From positions 1 to 25,658 of the forward strand of contig QMWT01000005.1 of the NCBI GenBank assembly GCA_003661775.1: a stretch of 25,658 nt of DNA, in the 5' to 3' direction. Under the pieces are notes generated by a model that saw nothing but the letters and a program-made list of their open reading frames with translations, had not been told where the DNA came from and did no database searches. The translations under genes were made by a program, and so were the position numbers. Source of the stretch: Thermoprotei archaeon (GTDB taxonomy: Archaea > Thermoproteota > Thermoprotei_A > Sulfolobales > Ignisphaeraceae). The stretch's first letter is position 1, and each line of letters begins with the position of its first letter. Shown here one piece after another: positions 12,810 to 20,151 of the stretch.

Positions 12810-14415
12810 AGTAAACACAAAAATGGTCAAGCAGATCTTCGATGAAGTCCTCAAGGAGTTCGGAGTCCTCCTAGACCTGAAGATAATCAACAGTCCTGAG
12901 CCGGCATCATTCATATGGGGTACAGTCCAGCTTCCTAGGTACTACCTGTACAAATATCCACCCAACATAGTAAAACAGGTACTAAGGCACGAGGTTGGTC
13001 ATAGAGTCATCTTTCCAGGAAAGCCAGACTGGGAGAAACTGATCTTACTGATAGCCCGGAAAAGGGGAGTAACCGACACAGAGACATTCGCAAACGTGGT
13101 CGCCGATCTCATAGTCGACTACGAATTATTAAAAAAATATAAACAGGAATACTATGAAAGAGTAGTTTCAGCAGCAGGAAAGTACAGGGGAAAAGACCCA
13201 AGATTCTGGTTCTTCCTAAGCGTCTACCAATTGATGGCAGAAGAACTGGGACTAAAAACACCCAACTTCATAGAAAGGGCAAAGAAATATTCAATAAGGC
13301 CAGACGAAGTCGTTGAAAAGGCAAGAGAGGCGTTCAAGATCCTCAGGTCAAGCATGAGCCTTGAGTCAAAAATAGAACAGCTCGCAGAACTCCTTAAGGA
13401 TCTGTTCCACTCATTAATCAGCAGGTCTTTTGACGACAAGATCATAATCCGCGGTGGGATCCCCAACATCTCAAGACTAGGCCCTAGGATCCCTGCCCCA
13501 GCATTCTTATCACGTGACGACATCATAAACCCTGTAAGAGACCCCCAATGGCTAAGCAGAATGATATCGATCTACCTATCAGGTCAGATACAGGCGATCT
13601 CCCGCATTTTCTGCAAGACTACCAACCTTATCACCACTCTAGGCATAGGAAATGCTGGAACTGTAGTCTTCATAGATAATGACATACTGGTAAATGCAAC
13701 CAGATTATCCCTCTATTCAAAGTACGTGGAAGCACTAGAGAGGGTAGGCTCATCAGGGTCAAAAGTCGAGGAATTGGAGCAATGGACGATAGGGGATCTG
13801 CCCTACGAGCTGAGAGTCGAGGAGACGATGAGGATCTATGGAGAAGTCCTTCCTCCAGTATTCTCGCTCAAATTTAGCACGAAAGAAGAGCCCATGGAAG
13901 GCGGGAAAGGCGGTGCTGTCATAATCATTATCATTATGGACGTCAGCGCGTCGATGATTGGAGCCAAAATTGAGAGAGCCAAAGAAGCTGCATTCAGCAT
14001 CCTGCAGGAGGCAAGGAAGAGAGGCGATGAAGTATTCCTAGTATTCTTCAATAATACAGCGCTGGCACTTCCTCCTGGCAGAGAGTACGATGTATATGAA
14101 AAAGCGGTGTCAAGCGTAGTCGCAGCCGGCGGGACTGCACTCTTCACAGCCCTAGAGAAGGCAATAGAGTACGCTTCAAAGGTAGGTAGGGCGACAACCT
14201 TTGTGATAACAGATGCGGAGACCACAGAAGTCCATCATTCAATAGAACTGATGAATGAGCTTTCAAAATACGGAAAAGTTGTAGTATTCTGGATCACACT
14301 AAACCCGAGCTCTGCCACCGCAACAACCCTCCTGAAAAACGTAGAGGCAAAAGTGTACATAGTACCTCCAGGCCAACCGTTTACTGAAGAGGCACTAAGA
14401 GAAGCTTTATTTTAA
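12802..14415 (+). CDS. HEXXH metallopeptidase-like and von Willebrand A domain protein
   Basis: 537 aa from the ATG at 12802. The N-terminal part has H63-E64-x2-H67 (RHEVGHRVIF), a zinc-metallopeptidase motif, with ANVVADLIVDYE downstream as a possible source of further ligands. Residues about 370-535 form a VWA domain with a complete MIDAS: D380-x-S382-x-S384 (DVSASM), T445 (GGTALF) and D471 (TDAET). VWA proteins bind targets through the metal and partner with MoxR ATPases; the MoxR-like gene lies 1 kb upstream. The longer frame starting MYNWWLG is rejected because those codons are operator DNA. Whether the peptidase domain is active is unknown. Comparable VWA proteins occur in two-tailed archaeal viruses. 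Confidence 0.85.
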   Translation: MKPVNTKMVKQIFDEVLKEFGVLLDLKIINSPEPASFIWGTVQLPRYYLYKYPPNIVKQVLRHEVGHRVIFPGKPDWEKLILLIARKRGVTDTETFANVVADLIVDYELLKKYKQEYYERVVSAAGKYRGKDPRFWFFLSVYQLMAEELGLKTPNFIERAKKYSIRPDEVVEKAREAFKILRSSMSLESKIEQLAELLKDLFHSLISRSFDDKIIIRGGIPNISRLGPRIPAPAFLSRDDIINPVRDPQWLSRMISIYLSGQIQAISRIFCKTTNLITTLGIGNAGTVVFIDNDILVNATRLSLYSKYVEALERVGSSGSKVEELEQWTIGDLPYELRVEETMRIYGEVLPPVFSLKFSTKEEPMEGGKGGAVIIIIIMDVSASMIGAKIERAKEAAFSILQEARKRGDEVFLVFFNNTALALPPGREYDVYEKAVSSVVAAGGTALFTALEKAIEYASKVGRATTFVITDAETTEVHHSIELMNELSKYGKVVVFWITLNPSSATATTLLKNVEAKVYIVPPGQPFTEEALREALF

Positions 14416-14443
14416 TAATATTCGTTTTTATTCAGGGGTCGGC

Positions 14444-14875
14444 TTGGCTCAAGAAAGACCATTCCTAGTACTACTAACCTCGATAATGTTTGTATCACTC
14501 GGCCTTCTAGAGCTCCTCTTAGCCCTGACAAGCCTCTTCATTACACCGGCAGAGAACACGTTGCAAGTAATAACATCGGCAGTCATCAGCACGGGGTTCC
14601 TGATAATGGGATATGCGCTATACAAAGGCCTTAAGTCAGGCTGGGTAGTCTCCCTATGCTTGGCGTTCCTAGACGCTGTAGTGAACATATACTACGGTAC
14701 ATACCACCTGCTGGTTATTGATGCAACATTAATACTAACACTCCTTCTTGTTGCAAAGCACTATACTGTGCTGGGCAGGCCAGTAGTCAAGTCCCCAGTA
14801 CCACCGCCATCAGCACCACTAGCAATAGCAATCGTACCAAAAGAAGAGCGTAAATTCGTAAGGAGGAAGCATTAA
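14444..14875 (+). CDS. Small membrane protein ending in KFVRRKH
   Basis: 143 aa with about four hydrophobic segments (roughly 5-27, 37-58, 66-82 and 86-104). A Pro-rich linker (VKSPVPPPSAP) leads to the tail PKEERKFVRRKH. TTG at 14444 is taken as start; the A/T-rich DNA at 14410-14432 provides the likely promoter, and the next ATG (14486) would cut into the first membrane helix. The gene converges on the 604-aa glycoprotein with only 12 bp between stops. Family unknown. The tail groups it with the envelope proteins. Confidence 0.65.
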   Translation: MAQERPFLVLLTSIMFVSLGLLELLLALTSLFITPAENTLQVITSAVISTGFLIMGYALYKGLKSGWVVSLCLAFLDAVVNIYYGTYHLLVIDATLILTLLLVAKHYTVLGRPVVKSPVPPPSAPLAIAIVPKEERKFVRRKH

Positions 14876-14900
14876 AAAATCAAAATTCTAATTTTGGGTT
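14876..14900. terminator. Compact A/T-rich convergent termination region
   Basis: The 12 bp between the convergent stops, plus the flanks, are A/T-rich (AAAAAATCAAAATTCTAA, then TTTTGGG). On both strands this yields T-runs of the kind that end archaeal transcription. A similar A/T block lies just past the 3' end of the giant protein (21275-21300). Confidence 0.35.
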
Positions 14901-16702
14901 TTTCTACGGACATACCTCATTCTAATCTCTCTGATTATCGTATGGGAAGCCCTGAGAGTAGCAACTAGTGCAACTATTACAACCAGCAGTATTAGTGCCA
15001 TTACCGCATAGTACTCCCACCCGACAGCAGGAGCCCCAACTACCTCCTTCTCCACTTCGTATGTTGCAGAGGCAGTACCTATGGTCTGCTTAGAGTCCTC
15101 GTCCGTAACGGAAACCTCGATTGTGTAGGTTCCTGGTTCCAAGCCTTCTAAAGGCACCTCTATTACAGTCATGGGTACCGCTGACCTGAAATCGCCAGTC
15201 ATACTCGTAACCTTCTTATCCTCGCTGTACACCTCGACTGTGTACTTCCCGTTGAACGTATATGGTGTCGCTATGAATATCCTAACTTTCGAGCCAACTG
15301 CCAGTTCAACCTTCGCTGGGTTCCTGTAGTATATCCTCAACTCACCGCTCCCAGCATTAACCGTGGTCACGTAGAATTGGTCTACAGTATAATCGGCGCC
15401 CCTCCTCAGCGCAGTCCCGTTAATGGTAATCGCGAACGGCGCCTTGTTGCAATACACCTTGAATGTCCCATTAACTACCCATGCTTCCAGCTCCTCCATT
15501 TCGCGACTATACACATAGCCCTTGACAGTCCCGTTAGAGAAGTAGAATACTGGATACCCCTCTGGGGCGCCTATCATCATTATCCCGCTGAAGTTGCTTG
15601 GTGCATATGCCAGAAGGTTCCTTACGAATGGGTTGTACGTAAAGTTCAGCGCATTCAGCACCGCAACGAAAGTATAGTTCCAAGAAACCCTTGGGTACAG
15701 CCTTAGTGCCACAGGCTCGGTACTGTTGGTTATCAGTATGCCCATCTGCTTCTCCGGATTAAGGTGTATACACCCTATCTCACCTGGTACCTCTACTACT
15801 CCGACTACATCTCCAAAGGCGGTCACTACATGCTTGAGGTTGTTGAGGGTGTACGTCGCAGTTATGTTCTCATTCACGTTAAGCGTGGTACTGAATACTG
15901 GAATGGCATAGACGTAGAAGGTGAGAGTGTAGTTCTCAGGCGGTAGCAGTACGACTATGGAGGAGTTTACCGGTGTCAAGGTTGTGAAGGCTGTACCATT
16001 CAGGAACGCTATCTCGGCACAGCTCTTATCGGCAACATAGTCAATCGGGTTCCCGTCCCTATCCCTGAATGTTATGGAGACCTTGTACTGGCCCAGAACC
16101 TCCTTAAATTCGACTCTAAGCCACGTAGTCGGGTCAGAGACATTAGCATCCTCTGGATACTTGCTTGTTACATCGAGCTTGAACGTATGCCTATGCATAA
16201 GCAGCACGTATACTGAGGGAGCAATCCCCCACTCATCCTTGGGTATCGCGATCTCCGCATACAGCCATGCCTGACTCGGACTGCTGGCAGTCATGGCGCC
16301 AGTCCCATTACTGCTGAGGGCAACCTCGCCATCAGTAATATTGTAAAGCTCCAGAGTCGATGACCCCTCGCCTAATACATATTTATATGTTATATTGTTC
16401 CAGTTCACGTAGAGTTCGAAACTGTCATCAACTACTGGGTCAGGGTCATAGAGGACAGCGCCAAACAGGTAGTGCGTATCGTTGTGGAGCATGTAGACAG
16501 TATCGATCACCGTCCCGTCCAGAGGATTGGCCCAGAATACCACAGCAGACCCATTCCATTCCGAGACCATGTCTAGCGAACCATCAACAACTACTGGTAC
16601 TGACGTCTTTGGAACCTTTATGCCCCCCTCGGCTGCAATTGTACATGCAGAAACCATTAGTGCAAGGACAAGTCCAACTATAATAATTCCTAATTTTCTC
16701 AC
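14888..16702 (-). CDS. Large type I surface glycoprotein ending in RYVRRKTQN
   Basis: 604 aa with a GTG start, supported by a TATA element at 16733-16744. Signal peptide about 1-24. Residues about 28-200 resemble a CBM9/DOMON-like beta-sandwich (VPVVVDGSLDMVSEW, then DDSFELYVNW), a fold often used for carbohydrate binding. Further beta-rich Ig-like modules follow (PVFSTTLNVNENITATY; LEPGTYTIEVSVTDE), with many N-x-S/T sequons. One C-terminal helix (MALILLVVIVALVATL) and the tail HTIIREIRMRYVRRKTQN complete it. That tail resembles the end of the giant protein at 21315. Role: probable virion spike or host-recognition protein, inferred from sugar-binding fold, glycosylation and tail. Confidence 0.75.
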   Translation of the reverse strand: MRKLGIIIVGLVLALMVSACTIAAEGGIKVPKTSVPVVVDGSLDMVSEWNGSAVVFWANPLDGTVIDTVYMLHNDTHYLFGAVLYDPDPVVDDSFELYVNWNNITYKYVLGEGSSTLELYNITDGEVALSSNGTGAMTASSPSQAWLYAEIAIPKDEWGIAPSVYVLLMHRHTFKLDVTSKYPEDANVSDPTTWLRVEFKEVLGQYKVSITFRDRDGNPIDYVADKSCAEIAFLNGTAFTTLTPVNSSIVVLLPPENYTLTFYVYAIPVFSTTLNVNENITATYTLNNLKHVVTAFGDVVGVVEVPGEIGCIHLNPEKQMGILITNSTEPVALRLYPRVSWNYTFVAVLNALNFTYNPFVRNLLAYAPSNFSGIMMIGAPEGYPVFYFSNGTVKGYVYSREMEELEAWVVNGTFKVYCNKAPFAITINGTALRRGADYTVDQFYVTTVNAGSGELRIYYRNPAKVELAVGSKVRIFIATPYTFNGKYTVEVYSEDKKVTSMTGDFRSAVPMTVIEVPLEGLEPGTYTIEVSVTDEDSKQTIGTASATYEVEKEVVGAPAVGWEYYAVMALILLVVIVALVATLRASHTIIREIRMRYVRRKTQN

Positions 16703-16732
16703 TCTAACCCCTAGTCTAACTACCTATACAGT

Positions 16733-16744
16733 ATGATATAAAAA
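16733..16744 (-). promoter_or_regulatory. TATA element of the 604-aa glycoprotein gene
   Basis: On the minus strand it reads TTTTTATATCAT. Expected transcript start is near 16712, about 10 nt before GTG 16702. No TTTGWCAAA box or GGTTA operator is seen here. Confidence 0.5.
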
Positions 16745-16781
16745 GAAAATGCAAAATTCAGGATTCCCTTCCTCAACCTGT

Positions 16782-16949
16782 CTAACGGCAGATGCCCCTC
16801 CTATGTCTAGGACCATACCCTTTGCCCCTTCGTGCATCTATCCTGTGGACTCGCCTTGATCCACACTTGGGGCACTTGACCATGTTGAATGGTATCCACG
16901 GTGTCTCGAAGGTGTATCCGCAGTCCATGCAGTACCACTTTTTCTTCAT
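16782..16949 (-). CDS. Small zinc-ribbon protein
   Basis: 55 aa: MKKKWYCMDCGYTFETPW, then KCPKCGSRRVHRI. Two CxxC knuckles (C7/C10 and about C27/C30) make a complete zinc ribbon, followed by a very basic tail (RRGKGYGPRHRRGICR). The start at 16949 is chosen over 16976 because a TATA at 16975-16982 puts the transcript start near 16952. Such proteins often bind nucleic acid or RNA polymerase. An inverted repeat between TATA and start suggests repression. It is possibly the missing zinc-ribbon partner of the TFB-like protein, but that is speculation. Confidence 0.7.
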   Translation of the reverse strand: MKKKWYCMDCGYTFETPWIPFNMVKCPKCGSRRVHRIDARRGKGYGPRHRRGICR

Positions 16950-16960
16950 CGGGGGAAAAT

Positions 16961-16976
16961 ATGTGCAAAAGCACAT
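16961..16976. promoter_or_regulatory. Inverted repeat ATGTGC-AAAA-GCACAT in a divergent promoter
   Basis: A perfect 6-4-6 dyad adjoining the palindromic TATA element ATTTAAAT (16975-16982). It lies between that TATA and the minus-strand gene start at 16949, and just upstream of the plus-strand direction leading to 17055. It is a likely operator for one or both zinc-ribbon genes. Confidence 0.55.
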
Positions 16977-17054
16977 TTAAATCCTTTTCAGCAATTTTCA
17001 GAGATACCTTTTTCCTCACCATCCCCAAAGGATTCACCGAAGGTGAAATGAAAC

Positions 17055-17282
17055 ATGACTGTGGTATTTAGGATCAGCCTGAAGAAGGGGGACATAACAC
17101 TCCTTCCTAGCAAAAAGGACTTCCGCCTCTACGCTGGGTACTTCAGATGCCCCAACTGCGGTTACGAATTCGAGGGATGTTGCATAAACAGATCCCTAAA
17201 CACGTTCACATGCCCCAAGTGCAACACCACCTACGAAGTCAAGGAAATAGAGGCCTTCCTAGTAGCAGAAGTAAAAGAGTGA
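17055..17282 (+). CDS. Small zinc-ribbon protein
   Basis: 75 aa. After a strand-rich start (VVFRISLKKGDITLLP) comes C-x2-C (RCPNCGYEFEG), an extra CC, and C-x2-C (TCPKCNTTYEV), a standard zinc ribbon. The C-terminal half is acidic. GGTGA (about 17041-17045) precedes the ATG. It diverges from the other zinc-ribbon gene and leads a plus-strand set with the genes at 17287 and 17517. It probably binds protein or nucleic acid; nothing more specific is visible. Confidence 0.7.
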   Translation: MTVVFRISLKKGDITLLPSKKDFRLYAGYFRCPNCGYEFEGCCINRSLNTFTCPKCNTTYEVKEIEAFLVAEVKE

Positions 17283-17286
17283 TAGC

Positions 17287-17520
17287 ATGATGGCCTCCCA
17301 TGCGAAGCCAATAGATATAAATAAGCCTTGGTGGCTAGAGGCTCTAGACAAAACCCACCAGATCCAAGACGAACTCGACAGGGTGTACATGATCATATTC
17401 AGGGCGAATGAAAGCAACCTGACAAGGGTATTCAAGGTGCTGGACAAGATTGACAAGATCAAGAACGAGCTACAAAACCTTAGGAGCCTGATAGAAAAAC
17501 TGAGAGGTGAAGACCCATGA
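17287..17520 (+). CDS. Small coiled-coil protein
   Basis: 77 aa. After MMASHAKPIDINKPWW the rest is helical with heptad-like hydrophobics (DKTHQIQDELDRVYMIIFRA, then VLDKIDKIKNELQNLRSLIE). It starts 4 nt after the zinc-ribbon stop and overlaps the next gene by 4 nt (ATGA), so it belongs to the same operon. No family recognised. Confidence 0.6.
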   Translation: MMASHAKPIDINKPWWLEALDKTHQIQDELDRVYMIIFRANESNLTRVFKVLDKIDKIKNELQNLRSLIEKLRGEDP

Positions 17521-17702
17521 AGAAGGTCGCGAAGAAGGCGTGCCCTTTTATCAAGACCTGTGAAATGCACAAAGCCCTGAGAGAACTGGCTGGTGACAAT
17601 ATCATCTGCTTCGACAACTACCCGTTGTGCAGGATCTACAAAAGAAAATCTATGAAAAGGGCATCAGGATTCCAATATCCCTGTATTCCTCCTCTTTTTT
17701 AA
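17517..17702 (+). CDS. Small Cys-containing protein
   Basis: 61 aa with Cys spacing C-x5-C (ACPFIKTC), then C-x6-C (ICFDNYPLC), which could hold a metal ion. The C-terminal 13 codons overlap the convergent PAPS-reductase-like gene. Translational coupling with the upstream coiled-coil gene through ATGA supports it as real. Function unknown. Confidence 0.5.
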   Translation: MKKVAKKACPFIKTCEMHKALRELAGDNIICFDNYPLCRIYKRKSMKRASGFQYPCIPPLF

Positions 17703-18488
17703 TTCCTCCTCAACTATCCTCTTATGTCGTTGCAAAAACATATATCCTAGTCTAAAGTATGTTATGTGATTCATTTTCTCCATCTCAGTAAGAAGCTCAT
17801 GGATTTTAAGCAAAGCCCCTGTCGGTAAGGATCTATAGAACTTTTTACTATGATATGGGCATACCAGGCATTGTGTTATATTATGATACCTTTCATAATT
17901 ATCCTTAAGGAACTTATATGTCCTGGGGAACCCCCTCAAATAGTCCCATACCTGGCTATCAGTCCAGTCAAGTATTGGGAAAAACCAGTAGTACTTCTCA
18001 CCATACGAGATACCCTTAAACAACGTCCTAACCTTATCAGCCTTTATGAACTTCTCCGTATATATCCTAGACCTCCTCCTACTATCAGTCCTCTTAACAC
18101 CTATTACGACTATAAAATCCTCTTCAGAAACCCCGTGCCTAGTTGCTATTTCCTTAACCCAGCGCTTAAACGGCACTACCTTAAGCCAATAATTACACCA
18201 TAACGTCTTCGGCGTAGGAAATGGCTTATGCTTCTCCCGCATAAGCTTCAGCATAGGCTCAGATTCCAGAATAACCAATTCAAACTCCCTACCAGTATCC
18301 CTCATTATTACATCAGCTAGTTCCATTACGTACTCCTTGGCCTCTGGCAACACATTATCAGGTGTATGCTGATAGACCACATAATCAGCCCTATAGTTCA
18401 TTAACATATATAATAAAGAAGCTGTCGAGTCCTTACCTCCACTAAACTTAACAACAACTACCTTATCGTGTATAGGGATAGTCATCAT
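17664..18488 (-). CDS. PAPS reductase-family (PP-loop ATP pyrophosphatase) protein
   Basis: 274 aa. The PP-loop S16-G-G-K-D-S21 (VKFSGGKDSTAS) defines the N-type ATP pyrophosphatase fold. Downstream are TLWCNYWLKVVPFKRW and a Cys pair, CLVCPYH, near residue 220, as in CysH/DndC-like proteins that activate or transfer sulfur. Phage and archaeal virus relatives are common and mostly of unknown role; sulfur modification of DNA or tRNA is one idea. No dnd partner genes are present. The ATG overlaps the stop of the serine recombinase (ATGATGA), so the two are translated together, an unusual pairing. Confidence 0.75.
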   Translation of the reverse strand: MMTIPIHDKVVVVKFSGGKDSTASLLYMLMNYRADYVVYQHTPDNVLPEAKEYVMELADVIMRDTGREFELVILESEPMLKLMREKHKPFPTPKTLWCNYWLKVVPFKRWVKEIATRHGVSEEDFIVVIGVKRTDSRRRSRIYTEKFIKADKVRTLFKGISYGEKYYWFFPILDWTDSQVWDYLRGFPRTYKFLKDNYERYHNITQCLVCPYHSKKFYRSLPTGALLKIHELLTEMEKMNHITYFRLGYMFLQRHKRIVEEELKKRRNTGILES

Positions 18489-19138
18489 TTCACTCTAATT
18501 CCATATTTCTCTATTATTTCGTTCACCCTTTTAACAAACCTCGGATAGGATATCTTGTACCCCTCGCCTATGGCTATCTTCCATAGTGCCTTCTTCGAAA
18601 GACCAGGATACTTCCTTAATATCTTAATAATGAACTCGTCAGGAACTGCTGGTGGCCTCCCTACATGCTTCCCTTCCCTTCTAGCCCTCTCCATCCCAGC
18701 CTTGATCTTCTCCCTCAACGACTCAACATACTTCTGATACCCATAGGCCAGCGCTCTAACAACTATATCGAAGATCAACTTCCTAAGTGCCTCATCTGGT
18801 ATTACTGCTAATGACTGTAGCCACTCTTCTTGGTATGCTATCACCTGTATATTATTCTCCCTAAGCTTGTCTAATGTCTTTACTAGGTAATCATATCGTC
18901 TTGCAATTCTATCCAAGCTAAATACTATAATTGCAGCTTTCTCACGAAGCGCCGTCTCAAACGCCTTCCTCCATCCCTCCCTCTCTTCAGGTCTTGTCTC
19001 ATAACCACTTATACCGGGATCTATGAATGTTCCAACTATCTCTATGCCTCTACTCCTTGCAAATTTGGAAAGTGCTACTATTTGGTTTTCAGGCCTCTGC
19101 TCATCTGTGGATACTCTGACATATAGGACTGCCTTCAC
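18485..19138 (-). CDS. Serine recombinase (resolvase/invertase family)
   Basis: 217 aa. The N-terminal catalytic domain carries the nucleophile S10 (YVRVSTDEQ) and family blocks GTFIDPGISGYETRPE and VFSLDRIARR. The long helix E is followed by GRPP and a helix-turn-helix region (LSKKALWKIAIGEGYKISYPRFVKRV). Size fits the small resolvase/invertase group rather than large phage integrases. Such enzymes resolve multimers or invert or move segments between short dyad sites. TATA at 19175-19183 with an ATG about 15 nt after the predicted start. Upstream lie a stem-loop, a tandem GGTTA operator and a tRNA gene, all candidates for target or control sites. Confidence 0.88.
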   Translation of the reverse strand: MKAVLYVRVSTDEQRPENQIVALSKFARSRGIEIVGTFIDPGISGYETRPEEREGWRKAFETALREKAAIIVFSLDRIARRYDYLVKTLDKLRENNIQVIAYQEEWLQSLAVIPDEALRKLIFDIVVRALAYGYQKYVESLREKIKAGMERARREGKHVGRPPAVPDEFIIKILRKYPGLSKKALWKIAIGEGYKISYPRFVKRVNEIIEKYGIRVK

Positions 19139-19174
19139 TCACCATCACCCCTATTAATAAAAATACCCTACTCC

Positions 19175-19183
19175 TTATATAAA
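19175..19183 (-). promoter_or_regulatory. TATA box of the serine recombinase gene
   Basis: On the minus strand CCG-TTTATATAA-GG. The predicted transcript start near 19153 lies about 15 nt before the ATG at 19138. The operator at 19253-19287 lies about 70 bp upstream, further away than in the MoxR-VWA cassette. Confidence 0.6.
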
Positions 19184-19199
19184 CGGACTGTTAATGAAA

Positions 19200-19233
19200 G
19201 GGGTCTTTAGGTTAGATGTTGCGTAAGGACCCC
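19200..19233. other. Imperfect inverted repeat, 10-bp stem
   Basis: GGGGTCTTTA (19200-19209) and TAAGGACCCC (19224-19233) pair with one G-T wobble around a 14-nt loop. It lies between the tRNA 3' end and the recombinase promoter. It may terminate the tRNA transcript or be a recombinase crossover or accessory site. Within the loop is a GGTTA half-site. Confidence 0.4.
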
Positions 19234-19252
19234 CTTCCATCAACAACTCTGC

Positions 19253-19287
19253 GGTTACACCCATAACCAGAGGTTACACATATAACC
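19253..19287 (-). promoter_or_regulatory. Tandem 16-bp palindrome operator, copy 5
   Basis: Minus strand: GGTTATATGTGTAACC (19287-19272), spacer TCT, then GGTTATGGGTGTAACC (19268-19253). The geometry is as in the other four. No TATA box lies 14 nt upstream, so it is not positioned to occlude a promoter directly. It sits between tRNA-Asn and the recombinase gene. Confidence 0.7.
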
Positions 19288-19339
19288 CCTTAGGAAGGGC
19301 TATCTTTCTACCTTCGGCTTTTATAACTTATAATCCTTG

Positions 19340-19416
<77 letters not shown>

Positions 19417-19417
19417 A

Positions 19418-19708
19418 CTATTCGGTATTTATCTCTCCCTCTAGGACAATTAAATCCTTTATTATCTTGTCTGCCAGCTCCACCAGCTCCCAGAACTGGT
19501 CTTTCGTCAGCGTGATTATTCCCCTGAACCCAGCGATATACATGTAGAAGAAGTACACACCCAATCTGGGCTGGTACTCTGCAATCATATCAACTGCCCC
19601 AGCCCTGATGCCGAGCCTGTAGAGGATGTCATTATAGAAAACGAGATTGATGGATACAGGCAACATCATCTTTTTCATCAATCCGTATATCGTGATTGAC
19701 TCCCTCAT
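19418..19708 (-). CDS. Hypothetical protein upstream of tRNA-Asn
   Basis: 96 aa starting MRESITIYGLMKKMMLPVSI. It is mixed helical and hydrophobic in the middle (PRLGVYFFYMYIAGFRGIITL) and ends with an acidic helix (WELVELADKIIKDLIVLEGE). A frame from 19765 exists, but TTTGTCAAA and TATA sit at 19766-19746, inside that extension, and put the transcript start near 19724, so ATG 19708 is preferred. No family recognised. The tRNA follows after 1 nt, so both may be on one transcript. Confidence 0.5.
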   Translation of the reverse strand: MRESITIYGLMKKMMLPVSINLVFYNDILYRLGIRAGAVDMIAEYQPRLGVYFFYMYIAGFRGIITLTKDQFWELVELADKIIKDLIVLEGEINTE

Positions 19709-19745
19709 TTCCTCCCACCCTCCAAGCATTCCGAGTCTAAGCACC

Positions 19746-19766
19746 TTAATAAAGTTATTTGACAAA
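19746..19766 (-). promoter_or_regulatory. Promoter with TTTGTCAAA box and TATA
   Basis: Minus strand TTTGTCAAA (19766-19758) followed by TTTATTAA (19753-19746), 13 nt start to start, as at 5317, 9543 and 12748. It drives the 96-aa gene and possibly the tRNA. Confidence 0.6.
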
Positions 19767-19820
19767 AAGGAAAATCAGATTACTTCTAAAAATTAAAAAT
19801 CAGATATTGGAAATAAAAAC

Positions 19821-20141
19821 CTATACTACTATTCCTTTAACGCCTTCAATCGGTTTTTTTGATTTTACTCTCTCGGGAAACACGACAATATACCTTATGC
19901 CATGCGAACCGTTCTTCCATATGCTGATGTGCACACGTTCACCATTCGGAAGCACCAATCCCTCTTTCGCTAGTTCGTCCAACGCATAGCGCACTATGGT
20001 CAAGGTCAAGGGCTTGGTACTGAGGCGCGCCCTCTTGGCAATAGATTTCGGCTTCACGAAGAAGTGATCCCCCTTCTGGTACATGCACAATCTCAGTAGT
20101 GCAGATTCGACGAGCCTCTTGATATCCTCATAGTGCTCCAT
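19821..20141 (-). CDS. Winged-helix DNA-binding protein
   Basis: 106 aa. The core has KPKSIAKRARLSTKPLTLTI as helix-turn-helix, then VRYALDELAKEGLVLPNGERV as the following helix and wing. An additional strand-rich end (SHGIRYIVVFPERV) follows. Reading starts at ATG 20141, preceded by GGAGGGAG and 10 nt after the ribbon-helix-helix stop, so the two form an operon. A candidate regulator of the element's promoters. Confidence 0.65.
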   Translation of the reverse strand: MEHYEDIKRLVESALLRLCMYQKGDHFFVKPKSIAKRARLSTKPLTLTIVRYALDELAKEGLVLPNGERVHISIWKNGSHGIRYIVVFPERVKSKKPIEGVKGIVV

Positions 20142-20151
20142 AATCTCCCTC

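Noticed and set aside
9576..12830. The coiled-coil and VWA proteins as paralogues because both frames begin MYNWWLGMKPV
   Set aside because: Similarity stops after the operator-encoded codons; the rest of the two proteins is unrelated.
17664..18488. A DNA phosphorothioation (dnd) system
   Set aside because: Only one PP-loop protein is present; no DndA, DndD or DndE-like genes.
18485..19138. IS607-type transposase
   Set aside because: The catalytic domain is N-terminal and the helix-turn-helix C-terminal, the opposite of IS607 TnpA, and no TnpB gene is nearby.
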